From Orientallactaga sibirica (lineage: Eukaryota > Chordata > Mammalia > Rodentia > Dipodidae), in contig JAEOAD010000794.1 in the NCBI GenBank assembly GCA_036365145.1, positions 1,302,001-1,366,000 of the forward strand: 64,000 nucleotides of DNA, written 5' to 3'. Below, piece by piece: positions 9,981-20,518 of this stretch (position 1 is its first letter; every line of letters starts with the position of its first letter). A program made the position numbers and the translations under genes. The notes beneath the pieces are model-generated. The model searched no databases. It saw nothing but the letters and a program-made list of their open reading frames with translations, and was not told the origin of the DNA.

Positions 9981-10400
9981 AACAGTTGTGTGATGGCACA
10001 TGCTTTAACCCCAGCACTCAAAAAGCTGAGGTAAGAACTGGAGAGATGGCTTAGCAGTTAAGGCACTTACCTGCAAAGCCAAAGGATCCAGGTTTGATTC
10101 CCCAGGACCCACATAAGCCAGACACACAAGGTGGTGCATGTGTCTGGAGTATGTGTGGAGGCCCTGGTGCACCTTCTCTCTCTCTCTCTCTCTCCCTCTT
10201 TTTCTCTCTCTACCTCTTTTTCTCTCTCTACCTCTTTTTCTCTCTCTCAAATAAATAAAACTAAAATATATATTTTTTAAAAGGCTGAGGTAAGAGGATC
10301 ACTATGAGTTCAAGACCAGCCTGGGATATAAAATGAGTTCTAGGTTGGGCTGCACTAGAGTGAGCCCCTGCCTCAAAAAAAAAAAAAAAAAAAAAAAAAA
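9981..10400 (+). mobile_element. B1 SINE split by a DIP-like insertion
   Basis: Parts 9981-10037 and 10279-10400; a 17-bp target duplication (aaaaagctgaggtaaga) at 10021 and 10279 brackets the insertion. Tail A24. Confidence 0.9.
10038..10278 (+). mobile_element. DIP-like SINE inside a B1
   Basis: Complete copy; its CT part contains three ctctacctctttttctct-type repeats at 10195-10246. Confidence 0.92.
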
Positions 10401-10549
10401 AGAATATGCTTACAACAGTGAGTTCAGACCTGACCAGTGGTCCCACTGCCTCAGGGGCTTCTGAGTCCAGAGAAGGGAGCTGCTGGGTCTGCCTGCAGAC
10501 CTAGAGGGCAGGCAATGGGGAGTCTTCCACTGAGCTATACCCCAACCCT

Positions 10550-10690
10550 AATTATCTGTTTCATATCTGTATCTCCTCCTACTTCTTGACATCAGAGATC
10601 ATATCTGTCTCAATTTACCATCTTATCTCTACTTCCTAACACAGTACATACATAGAATATGTTAGTGACTGAATAACTAAAGGATAAAGT
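10550..10690 (+). mobile_element. L2 3' end
   Basis: gagatcatatctgtctca ... ctaacacagtacatacatag, the sense L2 end. Confidence 0.45.
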
Positions 10691-10828
10691 CAGCCAGGTG
10701 TGGTGATGCATTCTTGTAACCCTTGCATTTGGGAGGCTGAGGCAGGAGGATTACTACAAGTTTCATTCCAGGCTAGGCTGCACAGTGAATTCCAGATCAG
10801 CCTGGGGTATAATATGAGGTCTTATTTA
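10691..10828 (+). mobile_element. B1 SINE
   Basis: Diverged; ends tgaggtcttattta, the site used by the next insertion. Confidence 0.8.
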
Positions 10829-11026
10829 TTTATTTTTTTTTTTATTATTTATTTGCAAACCATAAAGAGGTGGTAAGGAGATAGAAGAGGCAGACACAGG
10901 GAGGTGGCACCAGGGCCTCTTGCAAACAAACTCAGATGCATGTGCCCCTTGTGCATCTGGGAGGCAGTCCTGGAGATTGGACGGGATCCTTTGAGTTCAA
11001 GGCCACCACTAAGCCATTTCTCCAGA
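10829..11026 (-). mobile_element. DIP-like SINE
   Basis: 13-bp target duplication gaggtcttattta (10816, 11027). Near its head, B1-like gagttcaaggccacc replaces normal sequence. Confidence 0.85.
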
Positions 11027-11049
11027 GAGGTCTTATTTAAAAAGGGTGG

Positions 11050-11180
11050 GGGGAGGTTGGCGGGGTAGTGCCTTTAATTCGGGAGGCAGGTCAGCATCGA
11101 GTTCAAGGCCACCCTGAGACTACATAGTGAATTCCAGGTCAGCCTGGGCTACAGTGAGACGCTACCTACAACAACAAAAA
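11050..11180 (+). mobile_element. B1 SINE with internal deletion
   Basis: Lacks part between ttaattcgggaggcagg and gagttcaagg. Confidence 0.85.
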
Positions 11181-11190
11181 AAGTGGGGAG

Positions 11191-11388
11191 GAGGGTCTGG
11201 AAAGATGGCTTAGTGGCTAAGGTATTTGCCTGCAAAGCCAAAGAACCCAAGTTTGGTTCCCTAGGACCCACATAAACCAGGTGCACAAGAGGACACATGC
11301 ATCTGGAGTTCATTTGCAGTGGCTGGAGGCCCTGCCATACCCATTCTCTATATGCTCTCTGACACCTCCCCCTCCCCCCAATAAATAG
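11191..11388 (+). mobile_element. DIP-like SINE
   Basis: Short CT part, tail aataaatag. Confidence 0.9.
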
Positions 11389-11546
11389 CCAGGCATGGTG
11401 GCGCACTAGCACTTGGGAGGCAGAGGTAGAAGGATCACCATGAGTTTGAGGCCACCTTGTGACTACATAGTGAATTCAGGTCTGCCCGGGCTAAAGTGAG
11501 ACCCTACCTCAAAAAGCAAAATAAATAAATAAATAAAAAATAAAAA
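11389..11546 (+). mobile_element. B1 SINE
   Basis: Lacks the cctttaatccc box; tail (AAAT)n. Confidence 0.9.
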
Positions 11547-11905
11547 GGATAAGTCAAACTTCTATCATGGCATTCAAGGTCTTTTCATATTTTACTAAGA
11601 CCCCCTTAATGTAAATCCTGGACATTTCTTCTCTAGCCATATCACCGCGGGCTCCAATTACAACAAATTATAGGAAGCCATGCCTCTAAGGCTGTTCCAA
11701 CTTTCTTGAATAGATTTTTTTTTCTTCCCTCCCTAGGAGGTGGAACCCTTCTCATTTATTCAAAATATGTGTTTGAAGGCATTACAGTGTAAGGGACATG
11801 GTGGTGTCTTCTTCAGCATCTTCTCCACATTCTAAAGCCACTCGAGCCATTGATTCTCACCTCTAGGGAAGTAGAAAAATGACACCTGCCTGATTGATAC
11901 ATTCT
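11547..11905. other. No recognisable feature
   Basis: Unique-looking DNA between SINEs. Confidence 0.4.
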
Positions 11906-12088
11906 GTTATTAGTTACTTCTTGTTGCTGTGACCAAATGACAGACATGAAGAACGGGTTTATTTCAACTCATAGTTCAATGTTACAGTTTATCATGGCAG
12001 GGGTGGCATTGTGGCAGGAGCTTGTGGCAGCTGGTCACTTCAGTCCACAATGAAGAAGCAGGAAGTGATAAATGCTGGTGCTCCTTTC

Positions 12089-12246
12089 TTTTTTTTTTTT
12101 TTTTTTTTTTTCTTCTGGTTTTTGGAGCTCACTCTAGCCCAGGCTGACCTGGAATGAACTCTGTAGTCTCAAGTGGCCTTGAACTCACAGTGATCCTCCT
12201 ACCTCTGCCTCCCTTCGGCTGGGATTAAAGGCATGCGCCTGGCAGC
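12089..12246 (-). mobile_element. B1 SINE
   Basis: T22 tail; 3' end shortened (catgcgcctggcagcc). Confidence 0.88.
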
Positions 12247-12257
12247 CTTTCTCCTTT

Positions 12258-12468
12258 TTATTTTTTTAAATTAATTTTATTTATTTGCAAGCAGAGAGAC
12301 AGAGAGAAGACAGGCAGACAGAGAGAGAATGGGCACACCAGGGCCTGTAGCCACTGCAAATGAACTCTAAATGCATGTACCCCCTTGTGCATCTGGCTTA
12401 TGTGGGTACTGGGGAATCCAACCTGGGTCCTTTGGCTTCACAGGCAAGTGCCTTAACCATTAAGCCCC
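12258..12468 (-). mobile_element. DIP-like SINE
   Basis: Full body; head cut at ttaaccattaagcccc. Confidence 0.9.
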
Positions 12469-12689
12469 TCTCCTTTTTATTTTGACTGGGACCCTAGCCC
12501 ATGGGATGGTGCTGCTTTTAATCACCATGGGTCCTCCCACTTCAACTAACCTAATCGAGAAACTTCTTCACATTCCTAAAGATTTGTTTCCATGGTGATT
12601 CTAAATCCTATCAAGTTGACAACCAGAGATTAAGCATATAAACCAATTATATTTCACCATCTGTGTCAATGACTGATGAAAAAACCCAT

Positions 12690-12817
12690 ACTGGGCCTTG
12701 TGTGGTTGCCTACGGCCTTAATACCAGCACTTGGGAGGCAGAGGTGGGAGGATTGCCTGAGACTACATAGTGAATTCCAGGTCAGCCTGGGATAGAGTGA
12801 GGCCCTACCTCAAAAAA

Positions 12818-12868
<51 letters not shown>

Positions 12869-12880
12869 AAAAAAAAAAAG
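12690..12880 (+). mobile_element. B1 SINE
   Basis: Carries an (AAAT)n tail of about 14 units (12815-12870). Confidence 0.9.
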
Positions 12881-12888
12881 TTCAGACC

Positions 12889-13098
12889 TGACTGGAGAAA
12901 TTGCTCAGTGGTTAAGGTGCTTGCCTGCAAAGCCTAATGACCCAGGTTTGATTCCCCAGTACACACATAAGGCCAGATGTACAAAATGGCACATGTGTCC
13001 AGAGTTCATTTGCAATGGCTAGAGACCCTGGTATGTCCATTTTTTCTTTCTCTCTTCTCTCTGTTTCTCTCTGCATGCAAATAAATAAACAAAATACT
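12889..13098 (+). mobile_element. DIP-like SINE
   Basis: Head gactggagaaattgctcagt, tail ctgcatgcaaataaataaac. Confidence 0.9.
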
Positions 13099-13110
13099 TA
13101 TGAAAAAATA

Positions 13111-13264
13111 CAACTGGGTGTGGTGGCACACACCTTTTTAATCCCAGCACCTGGCAGATGAATGAGAATCGCCATGAGTTCAAGGCCACCCACCCTGAGA
13201 CTACATAGTGAATTTCAGGTCAGCCTGGGCTACAATGAGACCCTACCTCAAAAAAAAAAAAAAA
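13111..13264 (+). mobile_element. B1 SINE
   Basis: Altered middle (cacctggcagatgaatgaga); A16 tail. Confidence 0.9.
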
Positions 13265-13385
13265 TCCAGACCTTGGTCCACCATATGCTCCTAGAGACAA
13301 AGATTGGTTTAAAGATGTGCAGTGACAGAACTCATTCCAGTGGGGTCCAGAAGGAAGTCACACACGGGCTTGAAGATGGTCTTGA

Positions 13386-13460
13386 GGGATAGGATGTAGC
13401 TGAGTAATAAAGCATTTGCCAAGTATGCCCAAAGGCTTTGAGTTCAATCCCCAGAATGGG
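13386..13460 (+). mobile_element. ID-like SINE
   Basis: ggatgtagctgagtaataaagc ... gagttcaatccccag. Confidence 0.55.
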
Positions 13461-13667
13461 GGAGGGGAGACATATTAGTCCTTCCTCTTTGGATTTCCTT
13501 GAGTGAAGGATTTGGCCAGCACTATACTATAGATGTTTTCTTTCTCTGAGTCTAAAGATGAGCTCTACGGAGGGCTGAGGCACTGGGGAAAGTTAAACTT
13601 GAAGTTAACTCTGTATCTGTGGGGTTCAGTGAGTTTCCATATTGTCTAAACCAGTTGGAAATATGTT

Positions 13668-13813
13668 TGTTGTGTTTTTAGTTTTTTGAGGTAGGGTCTC
13701 ACTCTAGTTCAAGCTGACCTGGAATTCAGTATGTAGTCTCCGGGTGTCCTTGAACTCATGGCCTCTGCCTCCCACATGCTGGGATTAAAGGCATGCGCCA
13801 CCACTCCCAGCTC
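13668..13813 (-). mobile_element. B1 SINE
   Basis: Small deletion after gaactcatgg; otherwise complete. Confidence 0.9.
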
Positions 13814-13839
13814 TGTTTTATGGCTTTAAAACATATCCA

Positions 13840-14148
13840 GAGGGCTGGAGAAATGGCTTAGTGGATAAAGCTTGCTCACTGCTTGCTACCTGTGATTGAT
13901 CCCCAGACCCCATGTAAAATGCCAAGAAACTGCTGTAATCCCAGCATGATGATGGTAAAATGGGAGACAGAGAAAAGAGAATTTGCTGGATGCTCGTGGT
14001 GAGTCCAGCAAAGGACAATATCAGAGAGAGAAACCTTGCCTCAAATGAAGTGGAAAGGCAAGGACCTACCTGAAAATTGTCCTTACACCTTCATACTTCT
14101 GTATGCACATGCACATGGGCATACACACCAAATTTTTAAAAAATTAAA
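13840..14148 (+). mobile_element. B4/ID_B1-type composite SINE
   Basis: gggctggagaaatggcttag head, gtaatcccagcatgatga, ccttgcctcaaatgaagtgg, then (CA)-rich end. Confidence 0.65.
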
Positions 14149-14455
14149 TGTCCAGGAACACTGTGACTGGTATAAACGTAATTTTGGAATTGGACCTGTA
14201 TGGAGGGTTGACATCTAAATAAGTGCTAAGAGATGACATGAACTCTTCAAAGAACAGTGACAGGATGGGACATTATGCTTCAAAAACAGCCCTCTGGTGG
14301 CAGAGATGCTGATAGACAGGATTTGAGACAAGAGGTTACCAGTGGGGGTGTGGCATGGTTGTGGATCAGGGAATGATTGAAGGACACAGCTGAGAATGGA
14401 TGTGAAAATGTGTTCCTTGCCCTGACCAGTGAGGTGACATTTGTCTTCCAAAGCT
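14149..14455. other. No recognisable feature
   Basis: Unique-looking DNA; overlapping ORFs on both strands, no domain seen. Confidence 0.4.
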
Positions 14456-14548
14456 CCAGCTGTTCCAGGAGGCTTAGGTGGATCACTTGGGCCAAGGAGC
14501 TCAAGACCAACCAGCCACCAAAGCAAGACCTCCTCTTACAAATAAATA
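14456..14548 (+). mobile_element. Old B1-like fragment
   Basis: aggaggcttaggtggatcac, gagctcaagaccaacc; first unit of the SINE chain. Confidence 0.5.
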
Positions 14549-14551
14549 AAA

Positions 14552-14706
14552 TAGGAGCCAGGCATGGTGGACATGCCTTTTATACCTGTACTCGGGAGGC
14601 AGAGGTAGGAGGATCGCTATGAGTTCAAGGCCACCTTGAGATTACATAGTGAATTCCAAGTCAGCCTGAGCTAGAATGAAACACTACCTCAAAAATAAAT
14701 AAATTA
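14552..14706 (+). mobile_element. B1 SINE (chain unit)
   Basis: Starts after aaataggag in the previous tail. Confidence 0.9.
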
Positions 14707-14882
14707 GGGCCGGGCGTGGTGGTGAACGCCTTTAATCCCAGCACTCAGGAGGCAGAGGTAGGAGGATCAAGGTGAGTTCAAGGCCACCCTGAGACTACAT
14801 AGTTAATTCCAGGTCAGCCTGGCCCAGAGTGAGACCCTACATTGAAAAAACAAAAATAAATAAATAAATAAATAAATAAATA
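14707..14882 (+). mobile_element. B1 SINE (chain unit)
   Basis: Closest to consensus here (gggccgggcgtggtgg); (AAAT)n tail. Confidence 0.92.
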
Positions 14883-15144
14883 AGGGCTGGAGAGATGGCT
14901 TAGCGGTTAAGGCGTATGCCTGCGAAGCCTAAGGACCCCAGTTTGATTCTCCAGGTCCCACATAAACCAGATGCACATGGTGGTGCATGCATGTGGAGTT
15001 CGTTTGCAGTGGCTAGAGGCCCTGGTGCACGCATTCTCACTCTCCCTTTCTCTCTCCCCCCCGCCTCTTTCTCTCAAATAAATAAATAAAAATAAAAAAT
15101 CTTTTAAAAATTAATTAAAATTAATTAATTAATTAATTAAATAG
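14883..15144 (+). mobile_element. DIP-like SINE (chain unit)
   Basis: A and B boxes intact; tail passes into (TTAA)n 15105-15140. Confidence 0.92.
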
Positions 15145-15304
15145 GAGCCAGGCATGGTGGCACACACCTTTAATCCCAGCACTCAGGAATCAGAGGTAGG
15201 AGGATGACTGTGAGTTTGAGAACATCCTGAGACTACATAGTGAAATCCAGGTCAGCCTGAGCTAAGTGAAACACTTACCTCAAAATAAATAAATAAATAA
15301 AATA
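15145..15304 (+). mobile_element. B1 SINE (chain unit)
   Basis: gagccaggcatggtggcac to AAATAAAT tail. Confidence 0.9.
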
Positions 15305-15457
15305 GGAGCCAAGCATGGTGGCACATGACTTTAGTCCCAGCACTTCAGAGGCAGAGGTAGGAGAATCGCTGTGAGTTTAAGGCCACTCTGAGACTACATA
15401 GATAATTCCAAATCAGTGTGAGCTAGAGTGAAACCTTACCTCAAAAATAAATAAATA
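15305..15457 (+). mobile_element. B1 SINE (chain unit)
   Basis: Same join sequence (aaaataggagcc) as the unit before. Confidence 0.9.
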
Positions 15458-15643
15458 GGAGCAGGGCATGGTGGTACATTCCTTTAATCCCAGCATTTGG
15501 GAGGCAGAGGTAGGAGGATTGCTGTGAATTCAAGGCTATCCTGAAATTACAGAGTGAGTTCCAGGTCAACCTGGGCTAGAGTGAGACCCTCTCTCCCCCC
15601 CCTCAAAAAAAAGAAAAAAGAAAGAAAAAGAAAGAAAGAAATA
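15458..15643 (+). mobile_element. B1 SINE (chain unit)
   Basis: Tail changed to (GAAA)n with a C8 run before it. Confidence 0.9.
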
Positions 15644-15878
15644 GGGGCTGGAGAGATGGCTTAGTGGTTAAGGCATTTGCCCACAAAGCCAAAGGATCCT
15701 GGTTCATTTCTCCAGGACCCACATAAGCCAGATGCACAAGGAAGCACATGTGTCTGGAGTTAGTTTGCAGTGGCTGGAGGCCCTGGCATGCACATTCTCT
15801 CTCTCTCTTTTATTGCCTCTTTCTCTCAAATAAATAAATAAAATATATATTTTTTTAAAGTTTTAAATAAATAAATAA
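15644..15878 (+). mobile_element. DIP-like SINE (chain unit)
   Basis: Long double tail (aaataaataaaatatat ... aaataaataaat). Confidence 0.92.
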
Positions 15879-16068
15879 ATAGCTGGGATTGGTGGCGGCC
15901 ACCTTTAATCCCAGCACTTGGGAGGCAGAGGTAGGCTGATCACTGTGAGTTCAAGGCCACCCTGGGACTCCATAGTAAATTCCAGGTCAGCCTGGGCTTG
16001 AGTGAAACCCTACCTTGAAAAACCAAATAATAATAATAATGATGATGAATAAATGAATAAATAAAATA
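15879..16068 (+). mobile_element. B1 SINE (chain unit)
   Basis: Tail includes (AAT)n and (GAT)n. Confidence 0.9.
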
Positions 16069-16321
16069 GGGGCTGGAGAGATGGCTTAGCTGTTAAGGCA
16101 TTTGCTTGCAAAGCAAAGGACCCAGGTTTGATTCCTCAGTATACACGTAAGCCAGATGCACAAGGTAGAGCATGTGTCTGGAGTTTAATTGCAGGGGTTA
16201 GGAGGCCCTGGCTGGCCCTTTTTTTTTTTTTTCTCTCTCTCTCTTTCTACTTTTGCCTCTGTATCCCTCCCTCGAATAAATAAATAAAATATTTTTTAAT
16301 CTTAAATAAAATAAATAAAAT
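16069..16321 (+). mobile_element. DIP-like SINE (last chain unit)
   Basis: T14 plus CT stretch inside; A/T tail to 16321. Confidence 0.9.
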
Positions 16322-16379
16322 GCCTGGATAATCACAGATAAGGATTCTATCTCAAGGTTCAGGTGTTTTTCGTGGGCCT

Positions 16380-16427
16380 ACATAACAGGCTTGAATAAAA
16401 CTTACATAACAGGCTTGAATAAAACTT
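16380..16427. repeat. 24-bp perfect tandem duplication
   Basis: Two copies of a unit containing acataacaggcttgaata, in non-SINE DNA. Confidence 0.9.
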
Positions 16428-16469
16428 AGTACTACCTCATAAAACCAAAACCAAAAAAAAAAAAAAAAT

Positions 16470-16640
16470 GAATTCATTCATTCTGCATCCATTCCATATG
16501 TTTTATTGAGCACTGTGCTGACTGCTGTGCACACAGCACAGAGCAAGATAGACACCATGACTATCCTTGTAGAGCTTACATTTCAGTGAAGGGACAAACA
16601 ATGAATAAGTTCACATATACAGTTGGCTAAATGGTTAAAA
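16470..16640 (-). mobile_element. L2 3' end
   Basis: tttattgagcactgtgctga and gagcttacatttcagtg are L2 antisense hallmarks. Confidence 0.55.
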
Positions 16641-16661
16641 TGCTATGAAGAAAATAATATT

Positions 16662-16857
16662 AAAGGCTGGAGATATGGCTTAATGGTTAAGGTGCTTGAC
16701 TATAAAGCCAAAGTACCTAGGTTCAATTCCCTAGGATATACATAAGCCAGATGCCCATGGTGGCACATGCATCTGAAATTCATGTGCAGTAGCTGGAGGC
16801 CCTGGTGTACCTATATTCTCTCTCTCTCTCCAATAAATAAAAATAAAAATTTTAAAA
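16662..16857 (+). mobile_element. DIP-like SINE
   Basis: Target duplication agaaaataatatt at 16649 and 16858. Confidence 0.93.
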
Positions 16858-16933
16858 AGAAAATAATATTTAAGTGAGTATAAATAGAGGCAATGAAGGA
16901 AGAAAAATTATTTGGCCAAAAGCTTCTAATCCA

Positions 16934-17164
16934 GGCTGGAGAGATGGCTTAGCGTTTAAGCGCTTGCCTGTGAAGCCTAAGGACCCCCTGTTCGAGGCTC
17001 AATTCTCCAGTACCCACATAAGCCACATGAACAAGGTGGCGCATGCATCTGGAGTTCATTTGCAGTGGCTAGAGGCCCTGGTGCGCCCATTCTCTCTCTC
17101 TCTCTCCTCTGCCTCTTTCTCTATCTGTTGCTCTCAAATAAATAATTAATTTAAAAAAATTTTT
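16934..17164 (+). mobile_element. DIP-like SINE
   Basis: 14-bp perfect target duplication aagcttctaatcca (16920, 17165). Confidence 0.95.
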
Positions 17165-17247
17165 AAGCTTCTAATCCATGGTACTTACAGTGGGGATTTT
17201 TTTCCCTCGAATCAAAGTGTGTAAGAATTGTAACTATCTGAATTCTT

Positions 17248-17410
17248 TTTTTTTTTTTTTTTTTTTTTTTGTTTTTCGAGGTAGGGTCTCACTGGCCCAG
17301 GCTGACCTGGAATTAACTATGTAGTCTCAGGGTGGCCTTGAACTCATGGCGATCCTCCTACCTCTGCCTCCCGAGTGCTGGGATTAAAGGCGTGTGCCAC
17401 CACGCCCGGC
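17248..17410 (-). mobile_element. B1 SINE, young
   Basis: 16-bp perfect target duplication aactatctgaattctt (17232, 17411) and near-consensus body. Confidence 0.95.
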
Positions 17411-17464
17411 AACTATCTGAATTCTTATACACACAAAAAAATGACTTCTTTCCTTTTTTTTCTT

Positions 17465-17850
17465 TTGATGTTTGGATGTAGTATGTGTACGTGTATATAT
17501 GCATGTTTGTACATATGCATATGCACATATATATGAGAGTGCATGAACACATATGTGCATGTGCATGCATGTGAAGGCCAGAGATCAATGCTGGGTGTCT
17601 TCCTCAATCATGTTCTACTTTTTTTTTTTTTTTTTTTTTGAGGCAGGGTCTCTCACTGAACTTGGAGCTCACTAATTTGACTAGATAGCCAATGAGCCCC
17701 AGGCGTTATCTATCTGCCTCTGCCTCTTCAGTGCTGGGATTACAGGCAAATACTTCTGTGCCTGGCTTATACCACAGTGCTGGGGATTCAAACTCAAGTC
17801 CTCATGCTTGAACAGCAAGCACTTTACCAACTCAGCCATATCCTTAGCCC
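17465..17850 (-). mobile_element. B4/ID_B1-type composite SINE
   Basis: TG/TA-rich left part, gaaggccagagatcaatgct, gaggcagggtctctcactga, ending aactcaagtcctcatgcttg and actcagccatatcc. Confidence 0.75.
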
Positions 17851-17851
17851 C

Positions 17852-17962
17852 ACTTTAGTTTGTGAAGCGAGGGTCTCATTATGTAGCCCCAGGCTGGCCT
17901 TGAACTCACCATCCTGACTCTACTTCCTGAGTGTTGGGACTACAGGTATGCACCACCTGGCC
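17852..17962 (-). mobile_element. Old B1 SINE
   Basis: gagggtctcattatgtagcc to ctacaggtatgcaccacc. Confidence 0.75.
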
Positions 17963-18071
17963 ATAATTATTATTATGATAAAATAATTCTAATATGTATT
18001 GGGTACCTACTATATGAAAACCAAAAATAAGCATTGTTCCAATCTGTTCACAAACATTTAATCTTCATTTT

Positions 18072-18290
18072 AAATTATTTTATTATTTTATGTATTTATT
18101 TGAGAGAGAGAGAAAAAGAGAAAGAGGTAGAGAGAGAGAATGGATTCACTAGGGCATCCAGCCACTGCAAACGAACTCCAGACACATGCACCACCTTATG
18201 CATCTGGCTTACATGGAACCTAGGGAATCGAACTTGGGTCCTTAGGCATCGCAGTCAAAGCGTTAACCTCTAAGACATCTCTCCAGCCCA
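18072..18290 (-). mobile_element. DIP-like SINE
   Basis: Full length with GA-rich part 18101-18139. Confidence 0.92.
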
Positions 18291-18316
18291 AATTTTGATT
18301 TTATAGAAAGGAGAAG

Positions 18317-18460
18317 TACCAGGTATGGTGCGCAAGCCTTTAATACCAACACTTAGTTCAAGGCCACCCTGAGACTATGTAGTGAATTCCAGGTCAGCCT
18401 GGCCTAGAGTGATACTCTACCTCACAAAAACAAAAACAAAAACAAAACAACAAAAAAAGG
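18317..18460 (+). mobile_element. B1 SINE with internal deletion
   Basis: Deletion between ataccaacacttag and ttcaaggcc; CAAAAA-type tail. Confidence 0.88.
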
Positions 18461-18553
18461 GAGAAGTAAAAATCAATGAACTAAAGTTAGCCACTCAAGA
18501 CACCAGGATGGTAGTAGCTCGGAACCCCATCTCTACATAGTCAAATCCTTTGA

Positions 18554-18746
18554 CTTTTTTTTTTTAATTATTTGAGAGAGAGAGAAAGAGAGAGAGAATG
18601 GGCACACCAGGGCCTCCAATTGCTGCAAGTGAATTCCAGATGCATGTGCCACCTTGTGCATTTGACGTATGTGGGTTCTGGGAATCAAATCTGGGTCCTT
18701 TGGCTTTGTAGGCAAGTGCCTTAACCGCTAAGCCATCTCTCTAACC
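18554..18746 (-). mobile_element. DIP-like SINE
   Basis: tttaattatttgagaga to gctaagccatctctctaacccc. Confidence 0.92.
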
Positions 18747-18756
18747 CCTCTCCTCC

Positions 18757-19024
18757 TTTTAAGGCAGGGTTTCCTGTATCTCAGCCTGACTTTGGATTCG
18801 AACTCACTATATAACTGAGGATGACCTTAAATATTTTGAGGGGAGCGTTCTTGAGGGAGGGTGTCACGTTAGGCCAGGCTGGTCTCAAATTCAGAGAACC
18901 TAGTACCTCAGCCTATAGAGTCCTGGAATTAAAGGCATGTGCCGCCACACCTGGGTGACATTGAACTTTTAAGCCTCTACCTCTTGAGTGCTAAGGTTAC
19001 AGGTGTGTGATACCACACCAAGCT
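18757..19024 (-). mobile_element. Two nested old B1 SINEs
   Basis: Outer copy 18757-18827 and 18955-19024, inner copy 18834-18953, both antisense and diverged. Confidence 0.65.
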
Positions 19025-19025
19025 T

Positions 19026-19101
19026 ATATGGTGCTGGGGTTCCAACCCAGGGCCTCGTGTGTGCTAGGAAAGCACTCTAACTTAGACACACCCTCATCCC
19101 C
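19026..19101 (-). mobile_element. ID-like SINE
   Basis: ggtgctggggttccaaccca and gctaggaaagcactctaac. Confidence 0.6.
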
Positions 19102-19251
19102 TTTGCTTTACTTTCAAACTGTACAAAGTCATCTTAGGGGGCAACTCCCAAAAGAATTTCCTTCAAGGCTATATTTGATTAGATCAGTGAAGTCTTTCCA
19201 GTATGTTCCAGGAAAGGAACCTAAAGGTCTTTGGTAGGTGAAGTTAAGCCT

Positions 19252-19550
19252 GGATGGTAGTTTGAATGTATGTCCCCTATAGACTCAGGTGTCTTACCAA
19301 ATTTGAGTTTGCAGCTTCAGGGAGGTGTGTCACTAGGGGCAGATCTGAATCCCACCCGAAAGGTATGCAGAGAGGTTCTGAGCTGTGGCAGGGCTTGTTT
19401 GTGGTGCTGGCTGTTTGGTGGTTTCTCTCAGCTTCTTCTGTCATTTGATGGAACTTCCCCTGGATCTGTAAACTTGAAATAATCCCTTCCTCTCATAAAC
19501 TGTGTCTGGTTTGAATGTTCATCCCAGCAACATGGAACTGACTACAACAG
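19252..19550 (+). mobile_element. MaLR-type LTR
   Basis: Starts tagtttgaatgtatgtcccc; has gaacttcccctggatctgta, aataatcccttcctc and ends at ggaactgactacaaca, the MaLR layout. Confidence 0.6.
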
Positions 19551-19831
19551 CCTGCATGCAAAATCTGGCTAGCCTTGTCATCCTTCTTCCTGATTACTGC
19601 TTATCCCGTGACCTATAGATCTCCTGATTTTTTATTCCAAAGTTACAATCTCCAGGGACTGCCTGGAGTTTGTTGGAGACCTGGAATAGACCCAGAAAGG
19701 TAAAGTTTGGGGGATTCTAAGCTCTTACTGAACCAGATTTTGAAGGAAGGACTCCCTGTCTATTTATCATGCAAAAGAAACCATGTAGTCATGGAAACCC
19801 ATGTTAGAGACTTGAGGGTCAAATTATTAAA

Positions 19832-19905
19832 CAGGACTTGGGAATGCAGCTCAGTGGTAGAATACGTGCCTGAGGCCTTAGTTCTACCCCTAACACTGCC
19901 AAAAC
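19832..19905 (+). mobile_element. ID-like SINE
   Basis: acttgggaatgcagctcagt and ggtagaatacgtgcctg with CAAA tail. Confidence 0.6.
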
Positions 19906-19974
19906 AAACAAAAAGCCAAAGCAAAGAGACTGCTTGGTTCCTTTTCCATCCATTTCTTCTTTTTCTTTCTTTTT

Positions 19975-20295
19975 TTTTTCAATTTATTTTTTTTTATTGA
20001 CAACTTCCATAATTGTAGACAATAACCCGTGGTAATTCCCTCCCTCCCCCCACTTTCCCCTTTGAAACTCCACTTTCCATCATATTCACTCCATGTCTCA
20101 ATCAGTCTCTCTTTTATTTTGATATCATCATCTTTTCCTCCTATTATGATGGTCTTGTGTAGGTAGTTTCAGGCACTGTGAGGTCATGGATATCCAGGCC
20201 ATTTTGTGTCTGGAGGAGCACATTGTAAGGAGTCCTACCCTTCCTTTGGCTCTTACATTCTTTTCACCACCTCTTCCTCAATGGGTCTTTTTCTT
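19975..20295 (-). mobile_element. Rodent-type L1 3' UTR fragment
   Basis: ttattgacaacttccataat and ccctccccccactttcccc recur at 62,520; ttggctcttacattctttt recurs in variant form at 44,590. Confidence 0.6.
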
Positions 20296-20368
20296 TTTAA
20301 TTGTATGGTGATATGTTATAAGTGCATACATAATGTATGAATGTGTTCTCCTTTAAAAAATGAAAACA

Positions 20369-20518
20369 GCCAGACATGGTGGTGCATGCCTTTAATCCCA
20401 GTACTCAGGAGGCTGAGGTAGGCAGATATCTTATGAATTTGAGGACAGCTTGGGATATAGTGACTTTGAGGTCAGCCTGGGCTAGAGTGAGACTGTGCCT
20501 AAAATTGAAATTAAAACT
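20369..20518 (+). mobile_element. B1 SINE
   Basis: cagccagacatggtggtgc to gagactgtgcc. Confidence 0.85.

Larger units (their letters stand above)
11910..12650 (-). mobile_element. MaLR LTR split by B1 and DIP-like insertions
   Basis: 11910-12088 (ctgtgaccaaatgacaga, tttatttcaactcatag, catggcagg) and 12470-12650 (cctcccacttcaacta, caagttgacaacc) are two parts of one antisense element. Confidence 0.55.

Noticed and set aside
14883..14965. tRNA-like sequence with A and B boxes as a tRNA gene
   Set aside because: It is the head of a DIP-like SINE; the cloverleaf is incomplete and the same sequence recurs dozens of times.
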